Origin: Burkholderia latens
GTDB lineage: Bacteria > Pseudomonadota > Gammaproteobacteria > Burkholderiales > Burkholderiaceae
Length of the DNA stretch: 64,000 bases
Reading direction: 5' to 3'
Assembly (NCBI RefSeq): GCF_902499045.1
Contig: NZ_CABVPL010000025.1
Location: forward strand, 1-64,000
A model generated the notes under the pieces. It did not search any database. It was not told where the DNA came from and saw only the letters and a program-made list of their open reading frames with translations. Made by a program: the position numbers and the translations under genes. Shown piece after piece: positions 52,969 to 60,888 of this stretch (positions are counted from its first letter, which is position 1; every line of letters starts with the position of its first letter).

Positions 52969-53856
52969 TCAAGCGGCGAACTGCCGCGTGCGTCCGGTCC
53001 GCTGCACCGCGTCGATCAGCGCGGCGCAGGCGCCGTCGGGTTTCGACGCGAATGCGTAGAAGCGCGCGGCCGGCAGCGCCGGCAGGCCGTCGTGCACCGC
53101 GCATTCGCGCAGGCCGTCGCGCAACTGGCTGCGTGCGAGCGCCGTGACCGCGAAGCCGGCAAGCGCGGCCGACACGCAGCCGGCCATGCTCGCGCTTTCG
53201 AACAAAACCCGAAACGGCCGCAGCGCGGCCGCGAGCGCGGACACCGCGGCTTCCCGATACACGCACGGCTCCGGAAACAGCGCGAGCGGCACGCCGTCGT
53301 CGGCGTCGAGCGCCGTATCCGCCGCGAACGCCCATACGAGCGGTTCGTCCCACAGCAGTTCGCCGGGCGTGTCGACCTGCCGGCATTGCTTGCCGAACAC
53401 GACGTCCAGCCGGCCCAGCGATTGCTCGCGCAGCAGCGACGCGGTGATGCCGACCTTCAGCTCGATCGACGTGCGCGGATGGCTGTCGCGGAACGTGCGC
53501 AGCACCTGCGGCAGCCACGTGCCGGCGAAGTCCTCCGACGCGCCGACGCGCAGCGGGCCGTGCGCCGGCGCGCCGCGCAGCCGGGCGCGCACTTCGCGCT
53601 CCATGTCGACGATGTTGCGCGCGTACGCATACAGCGTGTCGCCGGCCGGCGTGAGCGCGACGCGGCGCGTGGTGCGCGCGAGCAGCACCGTGCCGGCGGC
53701 CTGTTCGAGCCGCTTGATGTGGCCGCTGACCGCCGACGGCGTCAGCGCGAGACGTTCGGCGGCCGGCGCGAAGCCGTGGCGATCGACGACTTCGAGGAAG
53801 GTGCGCAGCAGCGTGATGTCGAGCGCGCTCGACGCAGGATCGGTCAGCGGTTCCAT
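52969..53856 (-). CDS. LysR-family transcriptional regulator
   Basis: 295 residues. DNA-binding part: ITLLRTFLEVVDRHGFAPAA, RLALTPSAVSGHIKRLEQ and LLARTTRRVALTPAGDTLYAY. Ligand domain with SEDFAGTWLPQVLRTFRDSHP. Divergent from the alpha/beta hydrolase gene with 104 nt between, the classic position for a LysR target. That gap is AT-rich and contains several ATGATxx elements (ATGATACTCCG, ATCATGAT) that could form the operator. Confidence 0.92.
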   Translation of the reverse strand: MEPLTDPASSALDITLLRTFLEVVDRHGFAPAAERLALTPSAVSGHIKRLEQAAGTVLLARTTRRVALTPAGDTLYAYARNIVDMEREVRARLRGAPAHGPLRVGASEDFAGTWLPQVLRTFRDSHPRTSIELKVGITASLLREQSLGRLDVVFGKQCRQVDTPGELLWDEPLVWAFAADTALDADDGVPLALFPEPCVYREAAVSALAAALRPFRVLFESASMAGCVSAALAGFAVTALARSQLRDGLRECAVHDGLPALPAARFYAFASKPDGACAALIDAVQRTGRTRQFAA

Positions 53857-53960
53857 TGATTTATTCAACGTGATACTCGAAGAATGGATCATGATACTCC
53901 GCGAATCATGATGAGATGCGGATCTACCATCGATGTCCGGACTGAACACAGGAGGGCACG

Positions 53961-54851
53961 ATGACTGCTTATCGACATGTAACGACGGCGTCGCTCGACA
54001 TCGCCTATCTCGAATGGAATCCGCGCGGCGAGCGCGTGGCCGTGCTGCTGCACGGCTGGCCCGACAGCCCGGCCGGCTGGGAAGCGGTGGCGCAAATGCT
54101 GAGCCTGCACGGCTTTCGTGTGCTCGCGCCGGCATTGCGCGGCTTTGCGCCGACCCGCTTTCGCGATCCGGCGACGCCGCGCAGCGGCCGCCTCGCGGCG
54201 CTCGGCCGCGACCTGCTCGAGTTCGTCGACGCGCTCGGCATCGAGCGGCCGGTCCTCGCCGGGCACGACTGGGGCGCCCGCGCGGTGGCGAACGCGTGCG
54301 GGTTGCGCGACGGCGCCGCGTCGCATCTGGTGATGCTGTCGGTCGGATACGGCACGAACGACCCGGCCCAGCCGCTGTCGCTGCAGCAGGCGCGCAACTA
54401 CTGGTACCACTGGTATATGGCGACGCCGCGCGGCGAGCAGGCGCTGCGCGACGATCGCCGCGCGTTCGCGCGCCTGATGTGGGATACATGGTCGCCGGCC
54501 GGCTGGTACGACGAACGCGACTTCGATGCGGCAGCCGCCGCGTTCGACGGGCCGGACTGGATCGACGTGGTGCTGCACTCGTACCGTTATCGCTGGGGGT
54601 TCGTCGACGGCGGAGCGGCGTACGCGCACGACGACGCGCAACTGACGCCCGCGCCGGTGCTGTCGGTGCCGACGCTCGTGTTGCACGGCGCCGCGGACGC
54701 GTGCAACGGGCCGGAGACGTCCGCCGGACGCGAGGGGTTCTTCACCGGCCGCTACGTGCGCACCGTGCTCGACGGCGTCGGCCACTTTCCGCAGCGCGAG
54801 GCGCCTTCGGTCGTCGCGGACGCGATTCTGCGGTTCTGCGAGCGCGGTTGA
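53961..54851 (+). CDS. Alpha/beta hydrolase (epoxide hydrolase / dehalogenase-like)
   Basis: 296 residues. Oxyanion motif HGWPDS at 31-36, nucleophile Asp103 in GHDWGARA, and the C-terminal His275 in GVGHFPQREAP. An aspartate rather than serine nucleophile, HGWP, and the Trp after Asp (GHDWG) point to an epoxide hydrolase or haloalkane dehalogenase group. AGGAGG is 5 nt before the ATG. Its regulator is probably the divergent LysR gene. Confidence 0.9.
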   Translation: MTAYRHVTTASLDIAYLEWNPRGERVAVLLHGWPDSPAGWEAVAQMLSLHGFRVLAPALRGFAPTRFRDPATPRSGRLAALGRDLLEFVDALGIERPVLAGHDWGARAVANACGLRDGAASHLVMLSVGYGTNDPAQPLSLQQARNYWYHWYMATPRGEQALRDDRRAFARLMWDTWSPAGWYDERDFDAAAAAFDGPDWIDVVLHSYRYRWGFVDGGAAYAHDDAQLTPAPVLSVPTLVLHGAADACNGPETSAGREGFFTGRYVRTVLDGVGHFPQREAPSVVADAILRFCERG

Positions 54852-55157
54852 CGCGCCGGCCGGCGCCGCGCGTGGCGGCGATCGACCTTGCACGACTGGC
54901 GACGCACGGTGCGAACAGGCCGGCGCGCCCGGTGTTCCTGCACGTTTCGCAGCGGCTGCGATTGCCGACGCGGAACGCTTCGTCGGCGCCGTCCTGCGGC
55001 GGGGCGACGAATGCGCGGTACGGGCGCTTGCCGGCCGGGCGCGGCGACGCGCTCGACAATCGCCGTCACGACCGCGCCGGCTCCGCTGGTTCGGGCGCGG
55101 CGACGCCGCTCACCGCCCGATCTCGTGCCGCAAGGTGCGCCAACTGCGAGCGCTCCG
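54852..55157. other. 306-bp intergenic, no gene seen
   Basis: Between the converging hydrolase and SDR genes. ORFs on both strands are Arg/Ala-rich and lack start signals; I see no terminator with a T run, no repeat and no RNA. Confidence 0.5.
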
Positions 55158-55895
55158 TCAGCACATGCCGCCGTTCGCGCGCAGGATCTGACCGTTGATC
55201 CACGCGCCGTCCGGCCCGGCGAGGAATGCGACGACGCGCGCGATGTCGTCGGGCTGGCCGAGCCGCTCGAGCGGGTTCAGCTTCGCGAGCCGATCAATCA
55301 GTTCGGGGCTCTTGCCCTGCAGGAACAACTCGGTCGCGACCGGTCCCGGCGCAACGGCGTTCACGCGGACGCCGCGCCCGCGCATTTCCTGCGCGAGCAC
55401 CTGCGTGAGGCTTTCGACCGCCGCCTTGCTTGCGACGTACACGCCGTAAGTCGGCATGCGCATGCCGATCACGCTGGTCGACAGGTTGATGATGCGTCCA
55501 CCGTCGCGCACTCGCTTTGCCGCTTCGCGGCATACGTTGAACGTGCCTTTCACGTTGATGGCGATCGTTTCGTCGAAGAGCGCATCGTCGCAGCCGGCGA
55601 TCGTCGCCAGCTTCATCACGCCCGCGGAATTGACCACCACGTCGAGGCCGCCGAATGCATCGCGGGCAGCGTCGAACAGCGCGGCGACGGCCGCCGGGTC
55701 GGCGACGTTCGCCTGCACCGCGACGGCGCGACCGCCGTCGGCGACGATCGCATCGACCACTTCGCGAGCGGGGCCCGCGCTGCCCGCATAGTTGACGACG
55801 ACCCGGAAGCCGTCCCGGGCGAGTTGGCGCGCGATTTCCGCGCCGATACCGCGCGACGAACCCGTGACGAGGGCGACCTGTTCCGCTGTGCTCAT
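55158..55895 (-). CDS. Short-chain dehydrogenase/reductase (FabG-like)
   Basis: 245 residues. Classical SDR motifs: TGSSRGIG at 11-18, NSAG 89-92, Ser139 or Ser141 near NLSTSVIG, Tyr153 and Lys157 (YVASK), and the ending INGQILRANGGMC. AGGAG lies just upstream of the ATG. Divergent from a LysR gene over an AT-rich 118-nt region, so probably under its control. Substrate unknown. Confidence 0.92.
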   Translation of the reverse strand: MSTAEQVALVTGSSRGIGAEIARQLARDGFRVVVNYAGSAGPAREVVDAIVADGGRAVAVQANVADPAAVAALFDAARDAFGGLDVVVNSAGVMKLATIAGCDDALFDETIAINVKGTFNVCREAAKRVRDGGRIINLSTSVIGMRMPTYGVYVASKAAVESLTQVLAQEMRGRGVRVNAVAPGPVATELFLQGKSPELIDRLAKLNPLERLGQPDDIARVVAFLAGPDGAWINGQILRANGGMC

Positions 55896-56013
55896 GTCCT
55901 GCTCCTATTGAGGTTGAATGCCGTTCGAGGCGGCGACAGGACTACTGTAGGCTTCCTCGCAGAATAAAAATAATGAATAATGATCAGTAAATAAATGACT
56001 GAAAGTATGTCTT
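55896..56013. promoter_or_regulatory. AT-rich divergent promoter region, SDR / LysR
   Basis: The part 55960-56012 is nearly all A/T with repeated AATAATGA units and a TGATCA palindrome, unlike the flanking coding DNA. Promoters and LysR binding sites for both genes are expected here. Confidence 0.5.
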
Positions 56014-56916
56014 ATGGCGTTCGACAGCAGATTGCTCAGCGGTATCGGCGTGCTTTCCGCGGTGATCGAGGCCGGCACCTTCGCGCGGGCGGGCGAGGCG
56101 ATGGGGCTGACTCAACCGGCGGTCAGCCGTGCCGTCGCGCGGCTGGAAGAGCGGGTCGGCATCCGGATCTTCAACCGGACGGCGCGCGCGATCACGTTGA
56201 CCGACGAAGGACGGCGCTTCTACGAGGCGGTCGCGCCGCTGCTGGCCGGCATCGAGGAGGCGGCGCTCGACGCCGGCCAGTCGAAGGCGCGCGTGAGGGG
56301 GCGGCTGCGGGTCAACGTGGACGGCACGTTCGGTCACTACGTGCTCGCGCCGCGGATGGCGGAGTTCCTCGATCGCTTTCCCGATCTGTCGGTCGAGGTC
56401 AGCGTGCGGGACCGGATGGGCGACCTCGTCGCGGACGGCTTCGACGTGGCGGTGCGCTTCGGCATCCCGGAGCCGTCGTCATATCGCGCGCGGCTGCTGG
56501 TCGAGACGCGCGTGCTGACCTGCGCATCGGCCGCGTACGTCGCGCGTCATGGCGAACCGCGCCACCCTCGGGATCTTGCGCACGGTCATCGGTGCGTGCT
56601 GATGCGCGACCCGGTGACGGGACGACCGTACCAATGGGAGTTTCATCGCGGCAAGGAAGTTGTGCCGGTGGACGCCACCGGCAGGCTGACGGTCAACGAT
56701 ACGGGCGGGCTGCTCGGCGCGTGCCTGGGCGGTGTCGGCATTGCGCAACTGCTCGAGCTCTATGCGCAGGACGTGCTGGCCGACGGGCGGTTGGTGCAGT
56801 TGTTGCCCGAGTGGGCGGACGAGACGTTCCCGCTGTATGCGTACCATCACGCGTCGAATCTCGTTTCGGCGAAGGTCCGCGTGTTTCTGGACTTCGTGCG
56901 TGAATTGACTGGCTGA
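56014..56916 (+). CDS. LysR-family transcriptional regulator
   Basis: 300 residues. DNA-binding part: LLSGIGVLSAVIEAGTFARA, MGLTQPAVSRAVARLEERVG and NRTARAITLTDEGRRFYE. Ligand domain typical of the CrgA-like group (VDGTFGHYVLAPRMAEFL, DLVADGFDVAVRFG). Divergent from the SDR gene. The ATG at 56014 is the one that starts the conserved domain; no clear ribosome site. Confidence 0.92.
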   Translation: MAFDSRLLSGIGVLSAVIEAGTFARAGEAMGLTQPAVSRAVARLEERVGIRIFNRTARAITLTDEGRRFYEAVAPLLAGIEEAALDAGQSKARVRGRLRVNVDGTFGHYVLAPRMAEFLDRFPDLSVEVSVRDRMGDLVADGFDVAVRFGIPEPSSYRARLLVETRVLTCASAAYVARHGEPRHPRDLAHGHRCVLMRDPVTGRPYQWEFHRGKEVVPVDATGRLTVNDTGGLLGACLGGVGIAQLLELYAQDVLADGRLVQLLPEWADETFPLYAYHHASNLVSAKVRVFLDFVRELTG

Positions 56917-57013
56917 GCCGAGGTGGCGCAATGCGGTGGGCGTGCGGGGAGACGCGTTCGGCGACAACCAGGCCACGCGATCTGGCCAGGCTCGATTATC
57001 GGGACGGAGGACC

Positions 57014-57065
57014 GAAGCGGGGCAGCGAGTGGCGTCGATTGCATTGACGCCGCTCGCCCCGCTTC
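57014..57065. repeat. Long inverted repeat between LysR and the orphan cluster
   Basis: GAAGCGGGGC pairs with GCCCCGCTTC, and an inner GGCGTC pairs with GACGCC, with small bulges. Without a real T run on either side (CGTTTCC on the right), it is a weak terminator or a boundary element. Confidence 0.45.
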
Positions 57066-57079
57066 CGTTTCCCGCTGCG

Positions 57080-57382
57080 TCAATAGGCGAGATCGCGGAG
57101 AACGATGTTTTGCTGGTTCTGGTAGGCAGGGCCGACTTGATTGAATGCGACCAGGACGGGCGCGCCCGTCGTGCGGGCCGCGCATAAAATCGCCACGATG
57201 CCGGCGTCGATGCTGGCATTCGTCACTTGATACGCGACGCCATCGGATACGTCGGTCAACGTTGCGCCGAACTTGTCGACGAAGTTCACGCCAGTGACCG
57301 TGACGAAGGCCAACGAAGCCGAACTGTCGCGAGACGCGAGTGCCTGGAATCGCGCATCGTTCTTGAATGATTCTCTGTTCAT
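57080..57382 (-). CDS. Orphan cluster gene 3: 100-residue hypothetical protein
   Basis: Not recognised. MNRESFKNDARFQALASRDSS at the start, then a beta-rich stretch LAFVTVTGVNFVDKFG, TLTDVSDGVAYQVTN, and a C-terminal QNIVLRDLAY. One Cys, no signal peptide. AAGGA sits 7 nt before ATG 57382. The frame could be read from TTG 57400. Third and last of three minus-strand genes that lack recognisable domains. Confidence 0.65.
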   Translation of the reverse strand: MNRESFKNDARFQALASRDSSASLAFVTVTGVNFVDKFGATLTDVSDGVAYQVTNASIDAGIVAILCAARTTGAPVLVAFNQVGPAYQNQQNIVLRDLAY

Positions 57383-57494
57383 TGCGTTTTCCTTGGACAA
57401 GAGTGCCGAGCAAATTTTCTTGAAGCGAAGTGGCGATCGGCGGAAGCAGCTCGCGCGGCCTGAGCGGGCGGCACGAGACGCCGCTTCCCGATCG

Positions 57495-57893
57495 CTAAAT
57501 CGGGGTCACGATGAAACCCTGCGATCCGTCGCTTCCGACGATGACATCGTTTTCGCCGGTGCGATTCAGGAAGGCATTCGTCAGGCCGTTGACAATGACC
57601 GGAAATCCGTCGATGTTCGGGCCAACCTGAGAAAGCCGCGCGGCGTCATTTGCGTCCGGAAGCATCAAAAAGGGATTGCCGGACGCCGGAATGGGAGGGC
57701 AGCTGAGATACCGTTTGTCGAAGGTATTCCCGGGGGAATCCAGCTGCAGCGTCACATTCTCGAATTCGTCGCTTGTGACGGGTTTGTCGGTGTTCCATAT
57801 CGACGGATTGTCGCTGAACGCCAACCGTCCCTTGCTGTCGACGGACAAATATAGTGAACGATTCGCTGAATATTTGAGCGTAATGGCCGTCAT
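57495..57893 (-). CDS. Orphan cluster gene 2: 132-residue hypothetical protein
   Basis: Not recognised. MTAITLKYSANRSLYLSVDS, then KGRLAFSDNPSIWNTDKP, with alternating hydrophobic residues and many Asn/Asp/Gly turns that suggest an all-beta, possibly lectin-like, fold. No signal peptide, one Cys. AGGA lies upstream of ATG 57893. Composition is poorer in Arg/Ala than neighbouring core genes. Confidence 0.65.
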   Translation of the reverse strand: MTAITLKYSANRSLYLSVDSKGRLAFSDNPSIWNTDKPVTSDEFENVTLQLDSPGNTFDKRYLSCPPIPASGNPFLMLPDANDAARLSQVGPNIDGFPVIVNGLTNAFLNRTGENDVIVGSDGSQGFIVTPI

Positions 57894-58015
57894 TTTCGTG
57901 TCCTGGAGGGTTGTCTATTTGAACGGACCAGGGCGCCGCCGAAGTGACGCCCTGATTTCTCCGGGCTGGCATCGGGAGTGATGCGCGCCGGTGAAGTAAT
58001 GCCGTACTTCGGGTT

Positions 58016-58573
58016 TCAGCCTTGCGTGAACATGCCGGTTCCGGCTCCCGTGAACTCGCCGTTGATACTTCCCCAGGGTCCCGATACCAAAACGGCCAGC
58101 ACGCGCGTTCCTTCCAATAGGGTCATCGAAACGGCGCCGGCATTAATCGACAGCTCCAATGTAAGCAGAACGCCGATCAGATTCTCCGTGTCGGGAACCG
58201 TGCCCTGCATGTAGATATTGGAAAGGTCGATATTCGTTCCCGTCCCGGTCGCTTGCCCGACGAACTTCACCCGAGTGCCTTGATTGGGTTGCGGCCCAAT
58301 GACGGCCAGTGATGAACTGATATAAACCGTTTCGTTATGCGGCCCGCAGCCGCAGCCGCAGCCTTCGAAGCCGAAATATCCGCAGATATATTGCTGGCAT
58401 CCGCAGCCGCACAGGGATTGCGGTTGAACACTCTGGTCGAAAGCGGCCTTCAGGTCGGGCTTCTTGGCGACCAGCACTTCCCTGCTCTTGATCGCCGCGT
58501 CATAGGCCGCCCGGGATTTCTTGTCGAGTTCGGCGGTTTGCTCCGGCGTCACATCTTTAAGCGATTCACTCAT
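58016..58573 (-). CDS. Orphan cluster gene 1: 185-residue protein with a Cys-rich CGCGC patch
   Basis: Not recognised. Three parts: a charged helical N-terminus (1-50, MSESLKDVTPEQTAELDKKS and onward); a cysteine patch with seven Cys at 55, 57, 59, 64, 72, 74 and 76 (CGCGCQQYICGYFGFEGCGC plus GCG); and a beta-rich C-terminal domain of about 105 residues ending GSINGEFTGAGTGMFTQG. The C-terminal pattern of Gly-bounded strands reminded me of VapA-type virulence proteins, but this is a visual impression only. GAGGG is 7 nt before ATG 58573. Metal binding, disulfides or modification of the Cys patch are possible. Confidence 0.68.
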   Translation of the reverse strand: MSESLKDVTPEQTAELDKKSRAAYDAAIKSREVLVAKKPDLKAAFDQSVQPQSLCGCGCQQYICGYFGFEGCGCGCGPHNETVYISSSLAVIGPQPNQGTRVKFVGQATGTGTNIDLSNIYMQGTVPDTENLIGVLLTLELSINAGAVSMTLLEGTRVLAVLVSGPWGSINGEFTGAGTGMFTQG

Positions 58574-59300
58574 TTTAAGGCCCTCTATGATTTTCGTGTC
58601 GTGATGAAGGTATTGCGCCTCGCTCGGTCGGCGGTATTTTTTCGTTGATGGCGCAATGTCTCCAAGCTGGGTGGAAATTGCCGACCTGGCGAACTCGTAT
58701 GTAAGTGTTCTGCAAGAGTGCATCGCTTTGCCCGAAAGGTGCCTCGACCACCTTCGAGAGGGTTCGAATGGAATCCGATGCGAAAAATAAATGTATCCGG
58801 TTCTATTTGTTTCTATGTGACGTGCCGAATAAGTAGCGTGATTTGAGTTTATGGCTTGGCATCAATTCGGCCAACTGACAAATCCTACAGGATCGTGGTG
58901 AATATTCTTAAAATGATGCGCTGACGGATATTTGATATTTTTTATTTGGATGCTCTATAAAACAAGATATACGGTGCATCAAACATCCGGGTTGTGTGTT
59001 TGTGGTAATTGCGGGCCGGGTGGAGGTGGTCGGTCGGCGAAATTGTTCGTATCCGATTGCGGCGCTATAAATCCATTGTTTTATATTGCGGCGCAATTAT
59101 ATATCTGGAATAGATATTTGCAATTATGCGAAGTATGCTCGGTGCGGTTCATCGGCGCTGCTGCACGCCGCCCGTCCATTCTTCCAGGCGAGTATGCAGG
59201 TGCGACGCTCGGGCAGTCGGTGCGCGGCACGTACCGGGGTAGTCCAACACGAACGAGAGCCGGCCCGCCGGGCCCGCTGTCGGCGACGGGGAGAGGCGCG
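58574..59300. other. AT-rich non-coding stretch upstream of the orphan cluster
   Basis: About 700 bp without a convincing gene. The part from about 58740 to 59120 is far richer in A/T than anything else in the window, with long T and A runs. A short minus-strand ORF (58908-59096) and a longer plus-strand one (from 58932) lack ribosome sites and normal composition. It probably holds the promoter of the three minus-strand genes. Confidence 0.55.
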
Positions 59301-59336
59301 AAAGAAAAAGCCCCGGTCATCGCTGACACGGGGCTC
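59301..59336 (-). terminator. Terminator downstream of tRNA-Leu
   Basis: AGCCCCG pairs with CGGGGCT; on the minus strand TTTTTCTTT follows. It lies about 120 nt beyond the tRNA 3' end. Confidence 0.8.
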
Positions 59337-59456
59337 TGTTCCGGCACACTCTTCGGCGCGTCGTGTCGCTCGGAAGGTGTTCGCCGCTTCGGTCTTCTAC
59401 CGCCTTCCTCGGAAGGCGCTGCGCAAGGTCACTTGGATGCTCTTGCGTTTGTCTAT

Positions 59457-59541
59457 TGGTGCCCAGGGCCGGAATCGAACCGGCACGCCTTGCGGCGGGG
59501 GATTTTGAGTCCCCTGCGTCTACCAATTTCACCACCTGGGC
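59457..59541 (-). tRNA. tRNA-Leu (anticodon CAA)
   Basis: The 85-nt minus-strand sequence folds as a class II tRNA: acceptor GCCCAGG/CCTGGGC, discriminator A and encoded CCA, D arm with GGTAGAC, anticodon stem GGGGA/TCCCC with loop CTCAAAA (anticodon CAA), a long variable arm, and the T arm CCGGTTCGATTCCGG. It reads UUG leucine codons. Confidence 0.97.
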
Positions 59542-59642
59542 TTGAACCTGGCCGCAACCGATGACGCAGATCGTGCGCGGCGAAACGCGGATTATGGCGG
59601 AAAACGGGGCACCGGGCAAGCAGTCCGGCGACCGGCCTCGTA

Positions 59643-60818
59643 CTACTGGCTCAGGTACACGAACTGGCCATGCTTGACGATCCCCATCACGCTCGCGCGC
59701 TGGTCGAGCCCCACGTGATCCGTGTCGCTCGTATTGACGACGCCGTTCGGCACGACGAGCTCGTGCGCGCGCTCGAGTTCGCGCCGCAACGCAGCCCGGA
59801 AGGCCGGCGTGCCGGGCTGCGCGGCCTTCAGCGCACGGCCGACCGCGTCCGCGAGGCGCGGATACACGCCCGCCGCATCGCCCGCGAACTGCGTGACCGT
59901 ACCGGCGCCATACTTGGCCTCGTACGCATCGACGAACGCGAGCGCGGCCTTGCGCGCCGGATGGTCGGCAGGCAGCGTGCGCGCGACGACGACCGGCTGG
60001 GTCGGGAACAGCGTCCCGTCGACGTCCTTGCCGCCGAGCTTGATGAATTCCGGCGTCGCGATCCCGTGCGTCTGGTAGATCGCGCCCTTGTAGCCGCGCT
60101 CGATCAGCGTGCGCTGCGGCAGCACGGCCGGCGTGCCCGAGCCCGCGATCAGGATCGCGTCGGGGTTCGCCGCGATCAGCTTCAGCGCCTGGCCCGTGAC
60201 ACTCGCGTCGGTGCGGTTGAAGCGCTCGGTCGCGATCACGCGGATCTTGCGCAGTTGCGCGAAGCGCGTGAACTCGTTCAGCCAGCTGTCGCCGTAGCTG
60301 TCCGCGAACCCGATGAAACCGACCGTCTTCACGCCGTGGTTGGCCATGTAGCGCGTCATCACGTCGGCCATCGCGCGGTCGCTCTGCGCCATCTTGAACG
60401 CCCAGGTCCGCGCGCCTTCCTGCGGCTCGACGATCGCGCCCGACCCGACCAGCGTGATCATCGGCGTCTGCGCGGCCGCCACCGCGTCGAGCGCCGCGAG
60501 CGCGGCCGGCGTGATGTTGGGCCCGACCACGACGTCGACGCGGTCCTCGTCGACCAGCTTCCGGATGTTGCGCACGGCGGTGCCCGGATCGGACGCGTCG
60601 TCGAGCACCGTCACCTGCACCGGCTGCCCGGCGATCGTCTTCGGCCACATCAGGATCGCGTTCTTGCTGGTGATGCCGATCGCGGCGGCCGGGCCGGTCG
60701 ACGACAGGTCGACGCCGACCTTCAGGTCGGCATGTGCGGCCGCGCAGGCAAGCACGAGGGCGGCACCGGCGGCGCGGCGCAACAGGGCGGGAAAGCGCAA
60801 CGGGGCGGGAAGCGTCAT
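59643..60818 (-). CDS. ABC-type branched-chain amino-acid-like substrate-binding protein
   Basis: 391 residues. Signal peptide of about 30 residues (ending ACAAAHA-DL), then a two-lobed type I periplasmic binding domain: LKVGVDLSSTGPAAAIGI, DDASDPGTAVRNIRKLV, GPNITPAALAAL, and KMAQSDRAMADVMTRYM. GGAG is 8 nt upstream of the ATG at 60818. No permease or ATPase gene is adjacent, so it is an orphan binding protein; ligand unknown. It lies downstream of cysB on the same strand, separated by a terminator. Confidence 0.9.
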   Translation of the reverse strand: MTLPAPLRFPALLRRAAGAALVLACAAAHADLKVGVDLSSTGPAAAIGITSKNAILMWPKTIAGQPVQVTVLDDASDPGTAVRNIRKLVDEDRVDVVVGPNITPAALAALDAVAAAQTPMITLVGSGAIVEPQEGARTWAFKMAQSDRAMADVMTRYMANHGVKTVGFIGFADSYGDSWLNEFTRFAQLRKIRVIATERFNRTDASVTGQALKLIAANPDAILIAGSGTPAVLPQRTLIERGYKGAIYQTHGIATPEFIKLGGKDVDGTLFPTQPVVVARTLPADHPARKAALAFVDAYEAKYGAGTVTQFAGDAAGVYPRLADAVGRALKAAQPGTPAFRAALRRELERAHELVVPNGVVNTSDTDHVGLDQRASVMGIVKHGQFVYLSQ

Positions 60819-60846
60819 GCGGGAATCTCCATCTGCGTCGGGCCAC

Positions 60847-60871
60847 AAAAAGGGGCGCGATGTGCGCCCCT
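60847..60871 (-). terminator. Terminator of cysB
   Basis: Stem AGGGGCGC/GCGCCCCT, then TTTTTGTGG on the minus strand. Confidence 0.85.
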
Positions 60872-60888
60872 GCGTTTATACCTGTCCG

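Noticed and set aside
58932-59564. 210-codon plus-strand ORF crossing the AT-rich region and the tRNA
   Set aside because: Runs through the terminator and the tRNA gene; no ribosome site and changing composition along its length.
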